A stretch of 8,913 bases of DNA, from contig WTGR01000640.1 of the NCBI GenBank assembly GCA_011523485.1, positions 1 through 8,913 on the forward strand, written 5' to 3'. Under the pieces are notes generated by a model, which saw nothing but the letters and a program-made list of their open reading frames with translations, made no database searches and was not told the DNA's origin. Of this stretch, positions 6,040 to 8,913 are shown piece by piece. The first letter of the stretch is position 1, and every line of letters starts with the position of its first letter. The position numbers and the translations under genes are program-made. The stretch comes from Acidobacteriota bacterium. Its GTDB lineage: Bacteria; Acidobacteriota; Vicinamibacteria; Vicinamibacterales; UBA8438.

Positions 6040-7641
6040 TCACTGATCGGCGGCGCGCGGCACGTCACGCAGGCGTTCCTGGACCGTTCCGGGAATGCCC
6101 AGGTCCGTGTTGGCGCCCAGCCGCCGCAGCAGTGCCGCGGTCTGCGGCCAGCTCTGGAACTGGAACGACTGCTTGGAGCCCTCGGCCAGCCGGTAGGCCG
6201 TGCGCCCCTTGAAGTCGCGGGCGTCGATGTCCGCCCCCTGCTCCACCAGATACGTCACCACCTCGTCGAGACCGCGGAAGGCGGCGCCGTGCAGCGCAGT
6301 GAAGTCGGCCTCGTTGACCCGGTCGATCTCCGCGCCGGCCTCCAGCAGGACCCGGACCGCCGCCTCGGCGCTCGGCGACCGCTCGCCGCGCGGCTGCCGC
6401 GGCCGGTATGTCGACCGCCCGAGGCCCGCCGCGGCCATGAACGGCGTCGTCCCGTCGTCGGTGGTCAGGTGCTGGTCCGCGCCGGCGTCGAGCAGTGCGC
6501 GGATGATCGCGGCACTGTCCCCGACGTAGTCGGCGGCGGCGCCCTCCGGCACGGTGGGACGGTTCGCCTCGTGGGCCGCGACCCACAGCGGCGTGGCGCC
6601 GCGCAGATCGCCCGTGCCGCAGGCGAACGGCTCGAACGCGCCCTTGCGCGGGTAGCCGATGTAGTCCATCAGCATCGCGGATGTCGTGATCCGCGCGTTC
6701 GCGTCCGCGCCGCGTGCGAGCAGCGCCTCTACCAGAGGCAGCGCGCGGCTTGCGTGCAGGCCCAAGCGCCCGAACGGGCTGCGCCGGCGGCTGTCGCCAT
6801 GGCTCCGCCGCCAGTCGCCGTGCCAGGTGGTGACGCTCCCTGCCGCCGCGTGCAGGGCGCGCACCCCGCCCATCGATGCGTTGGGATCCGCGCCCCGCGC
6901 CAGCAGATGTAGCGCGAAATCGTCGTGGCCGACGACGATGGCGTACACCAGCGCGTGCGTTCCATCCACGCCGGTCTCGTTCACGTCGACGCCCGCGGCA
7001 AGGAGCATGTCGACCATCGCCACGTCGCCGTTGTGCGTGGCGTAGAGCAGCGGCGTGAACCCGTCGGCTGTCGAGTCATGCGGGTCGGCGCCGGCGGCGA
7101 GCAGCGCCCGCACGACGGCGGGATGCGACCCCGCCACCGCCCACATCAGCGCCGTGCTGCGCGTCTCGGTCGTGGCCGCATTCACGTTCGCCCCATGCCG
7201 CAGGAGGGTCTCGACCACCGGCAGGTCGCCGGTCCGCGCCGCCGCCATCAGCGGGGTCAACCCGCTCGCCCGCGCCGCGCGCGTGCCGGCGCCGGCCGCC
7301 AGCAGCCTTTCGACCATCACGAGGCTGGCGTTCTCCGCCGCCCGCTCGAGCGGCGTGACGCCGTTGTCGTCGGCCGCGTCGACGTCGGCCCCGGCCCGGA
7401 GCAGCAGGTCGACCATCTCCAGGTCGTCCCGATGCGCGGCCCACAAGAGCGCGGTGGCGCCGTCCGCCCGGCGCGCATCCACGTCGACGCCCTCGCCGAC
7501 GAGCGACCGCACGGCGGCGGCATCTCCGCTCGCCGCGGCCGAGATCAGCCGCAGATCCTGCCCCCCGGCCGTGTCCGGCAGGGCGGCCACGCCCAGCAGC
7601 AGCACCCACGGGAGCAGCCGACGCGAACCCGAATCGCCCAT
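6040..7641 (-). CDS. Secreted ankyrin-repeat protein
   Basis: A 533-residue protein with a Sec signal (about residues 1-27, ending TAGGQ) followed by about 12 ankyrin repeats filling the rest. The repeats carry the usual TPL-x-x-AA, VV-x-x-LL and GA-D-N/V-x-A features, for example GLTPLMAAARTGDLPVVETLL. Two regions depart from the regular pattern, about residues 268-298 (Arg/Ser-rich) and 314-350 (includes a YIGYPRKGAFEPF stretch). These may be loops that hold a partner. Ankyrin repeats bind proteins and have no activity of their own, so only a periplasmic or extracellular scaffold role can be stated. GGAGG five bases before ATG 7641 supports the start. It runs in the same direction as the downstream Cys-rich gene, whose start lies 53 bp after this stop, so shared transcription is possible. 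No link to copper is seen in its sequence. Confidence 0.9.
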   Translation of the reverse strand: MGDSGSRRLLPWVLLLGVAALPDTAGGQDLRLISAAASGDAAAVRSLVGEGVDVDARRADGATALLWAAHRDDLEMVDLLLRAGADVDAADDNGVTPLERAAENASLVMVERLLAAGAGTRAARASGLTPLMAAARTGDLPVVETLLRHGANVNAATTETRSTALMWAVAGSHPAVVRALLAAGADPHDSTADGFTPLLYATHNGDVAMVDMLLAAGVDVNETGVDGTHALVYAIVVGHDDFALHLLARGADPNASMGGVRALHAAAGSVTTWHGDWRRSHGDSRRRSPFGRLGLHASRALPLVEALLARGADANARITTSAMLMDYIGYPRKGAFEPFACGTGDLRGATPLWVAAHEANRPTVPEGAAADYVGDSAAIIRALLDAGADQHLTTDDGTTPFMAAAGLGRSTYRPRQPRGERSPSAEAAVRVLLEAGAEIDRVNEADFTALHGAAFRGLDEVVTYLVEQGADIDARDFKGRTAYRLAEGSKQSFQFQSWPQTAALLRRLGANTDLGIPGTVQERLRDVPRAADQ

Positions 7642-7691
7642 CGTTGCCTCCTCGCCCTCGACCGGGTGAATCGAACGACGCCGACCCCGCC

Positions 7692-7699
7692 ACTATAAG
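7692..7699. promoter_or_regulatory. Possible shared -10 element of divergent promoters
   Basis: In the 80-bp gap between the ankyrin gene and the acyl-CoA ligase, ACTATAAG reads TATAAG (7694-7699) on the + strand and TATAGT (7697-7692) on the - strand, each matching five of six positions of TATAAT. The + strand start would fall near 7706, just before AGGA (7709-7712). No good -35 is seen on either side, so the call is tentative. Confidence 0.35.
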
Positions 7700-7721
7700 C
7701 CATACGATAGGATCCGGATTC

Positions 7722-8913
7722 ATGCCCTCCGTATACGAAGACACCTACCGTCGCGCGCAGGAAAACCCGCGGGAGTTCTGGGCCGCCGCCGCGGAGCCGC
7801 TCTACTGGCACCGCCGCTGGGACACGGTGCGCGACGACGCGAATCCGCCCTTCCACCGCTGGTTCGCCGGAGGGCGGATCAACACCTGCTACAACTGCCT
7901 CGACCGCCACATCGATCGCGGCCGCGGCAGGCAGCCCGCGCTGATCTACGACAGTCCGGTGACAGGCACCGTGCGCCGGTTCACGTTCGAGGAGCTGCGC
8001 GACGAAGTGGCGCGCGTCGCCGGCGCGCTCGCCGCGCAGGGGGTGGGCGCCGGCGACCGGGTGATCATCTACATGCCGATGGTGCCCGAGGCGGTGATCG
8101 GCATGCTGGCGTGCGCCCGGATCGGCGCGGTCCACTCCGTCGTCTTCGGCGGCTTCGCACCGAAGGAGCTGGCCGCCCGCATCGACGACGCGCAGCCGAA
8201 GCTCATCCTCTCCGCCTCGTGCGGCATCGAGGTCGGCCGGGTGGTGCCCTACAAGCCGCTGCTCGACGCAGCCATCGACCTGTCCACTCACAAGCCGGAG
8301 CGGACGATCATCCTCCAGCGCCCGCAGGCCGAGGCCGCGCTCGTCGACGGGCGGGACCTCGACTGGCGCGCGACATGCGACGGCGCCGAACCGGCCGACT
8401 GCGTGCCGGTGGCCGCCACCGATCCGCTCTACATCCTCTACACCTCCGGCACCACCGGCGTGCCCAAGGGGGTGGTGCGCGACAACGGCGGGCATGCCGT
8501 CGCGCTGCACTGGAGCATGGAGCACGTCTACGGCGTCGGCGCCGGCGAGGTCTACTGGGCCGCATCGGACATCGGCTGGGTCGTGGGCCACTCCTACATC
8601 GTCTATGGCCCGCTGCTGCGCGGCGCGACCACCATCCTCTACGAGGGCAAGCCGGTCGGCACGCCCGATCCCGGCGCCTTCTGGCGCGTGATCGAGCAGC
8701 ACGGCGTCAACGTGCTGTTCACGGCGCCGACCGCCTTCCGGGCCATCAAGAAGGAGGATCCCGACGGCGCGTATCTGCGCAAGCGCGACCTGTCGCGATT
8801 CCGGACCCTCTTCCTGGCCGGCGAGCGGTGCGATCCGGATACCCTGATCTGGGCGCGGGACCGCCTCGGCGTGCCGGTCATCGACCACTGGTGGCAGACG
8901 GAGACCTCGTGGG
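7722..8913 (+). CDS. prpE: Propionyl-CoA synthetase-type acyl-CoA ligase (3' end beyond window)
   Basis: An AMP-forming ligase of the ANL family that activates a short-chain acid (propionate, possibly acetate) to its CoA ester in the cytoplasm. The window holds 397 residues, against roughly 630 for the family. Visible parts are the N-terminal ACS-type domain (DTYRRAQENPREFW, LYWHRRWD, NTCYNCLDRH), the P-loop YTSGTTGVPKG (240-250) followed by VVRDNGGHA, which is PrpE-like rather than Acs-like, the segment SDIGWVVGHSYIVYGPL, FLAGERCDPDT, and the adenylate-binding WWQTETSW at the right edge. The usual residue after TET is Gly; here it is Ser. AGGA nine bases before ATG 7722 supports the start. 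The C-terminal catalytic lysine lies outside. Acetyl-CoA synthetase is the main alternative. It is divergent from the ankyrin gene and shows no link to the copper genes. Confidence 0.88.
   Translation, partial: MPSVYEDTYRRAQENPREFWAAAAEPLYWHRRWDTVRDDANPPFHRWFAGGRINTCYNCLDRHIDRGRGRQPALIYDSPVTGTVRRFTFEELRDEVARVAGALAAQGVGAGDRVIIYMPMVPEAVIGMLACARIGAVHSVVFGGFAPKELAARIDDAQPKLILSASCGIEVGRVVPYKPLLDAAIDLSTHKPERTIILQRPQAEAALVDGRDLDWRATCDGAEPADCVPVAATDPLYILYTSGTTGVPKGVVRDNGGHAVALHWSMEHVYGVGAGEVYWAASDIGWVVGHSYIVYGPLLRGATTILYEGKPVGTPDPGAFWRVIEQHGVNVLFTAPTAFRAIKKEDPDGAYLRKRDLSRFRTLFLAGERCDPDTLIWARDRLGVPVIDHWWQTETSW

Noticed and set aside
7545..8888. A 447-codon open frame on the - strand
   Set aside because: It is antisense to the acyl-CoA ligase and runs into the ankyrin gene. 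The ligase frame has clear family motifs; this one has none.

Overview
The window is about 8.9 kb of very GC-rich bacterial DNA. The organism is Gram-negative: it encodes a TonB-dependent outer-membrane receptor ending in Phe, Sec and Tat export signals and a periplasmic CopC. A carboxypeptidase-regulatory-like domain at the front of the receptor, a secreted ankyrin-repeat protein and a Tat-tagged amino-acid enzyme together suggest Acidobacteriota (perhaps Vicinamibacteria). That placement is inference from gene style, not proof.

Layout, from the right end leftwards. At the far right, on the + strand, is the first ~397 codons of a propionyl-CoA-synthetase-type acyl-CoA ligase (7722 to the window edge). 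Divergent from it across 80 bp is a secreted ankyrin-repeat protein (7641-6040, - strand). Below it on the - strand runs what looks like a copper-handling gene set: a small exported Cys/Met/His protein (5986-5579), a TonB-dependent receptor of the OprC/NosA copper type (5454-2902), CopC (2873-2508) and CopD (1739-822). A Tat-exported D-threonine aldolase/D-serine dehydratase-like PLP enzyme (812 to the left edge, C-terminus missing) follows CopD by 9 bp.

The proposed joint function is copper passage from outer membrane (receptor) to periplasm (CopC His-brace protein, perhaps the Cys-rich protein) to inner membrane (CopD). The receptor keeps the Met of the plug site and an H-x-M pair like the OprC copper site, lacks the OprC-type cysteine, and carries a 56-residue loop with 12 His, 4 Met and 2 Cys.

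The most unusual feature is a complete RHH-antitoxin/PIN-toxin (VapBC-type) module (1793-2511) on the opposite strand exactly between copC and copD. Toxin and copC end on the same CTAG, and the antitoxin operator lies in the 53-bp gap in front of copD, which has no Shine-Dalgarno sequence but does have a TATAAC box placed for a leaderless start. No RNA genes, CRISPR arrays, insertion sequences or other mobile elements were seen, and no gene-free stretch exceeds 300 bases.
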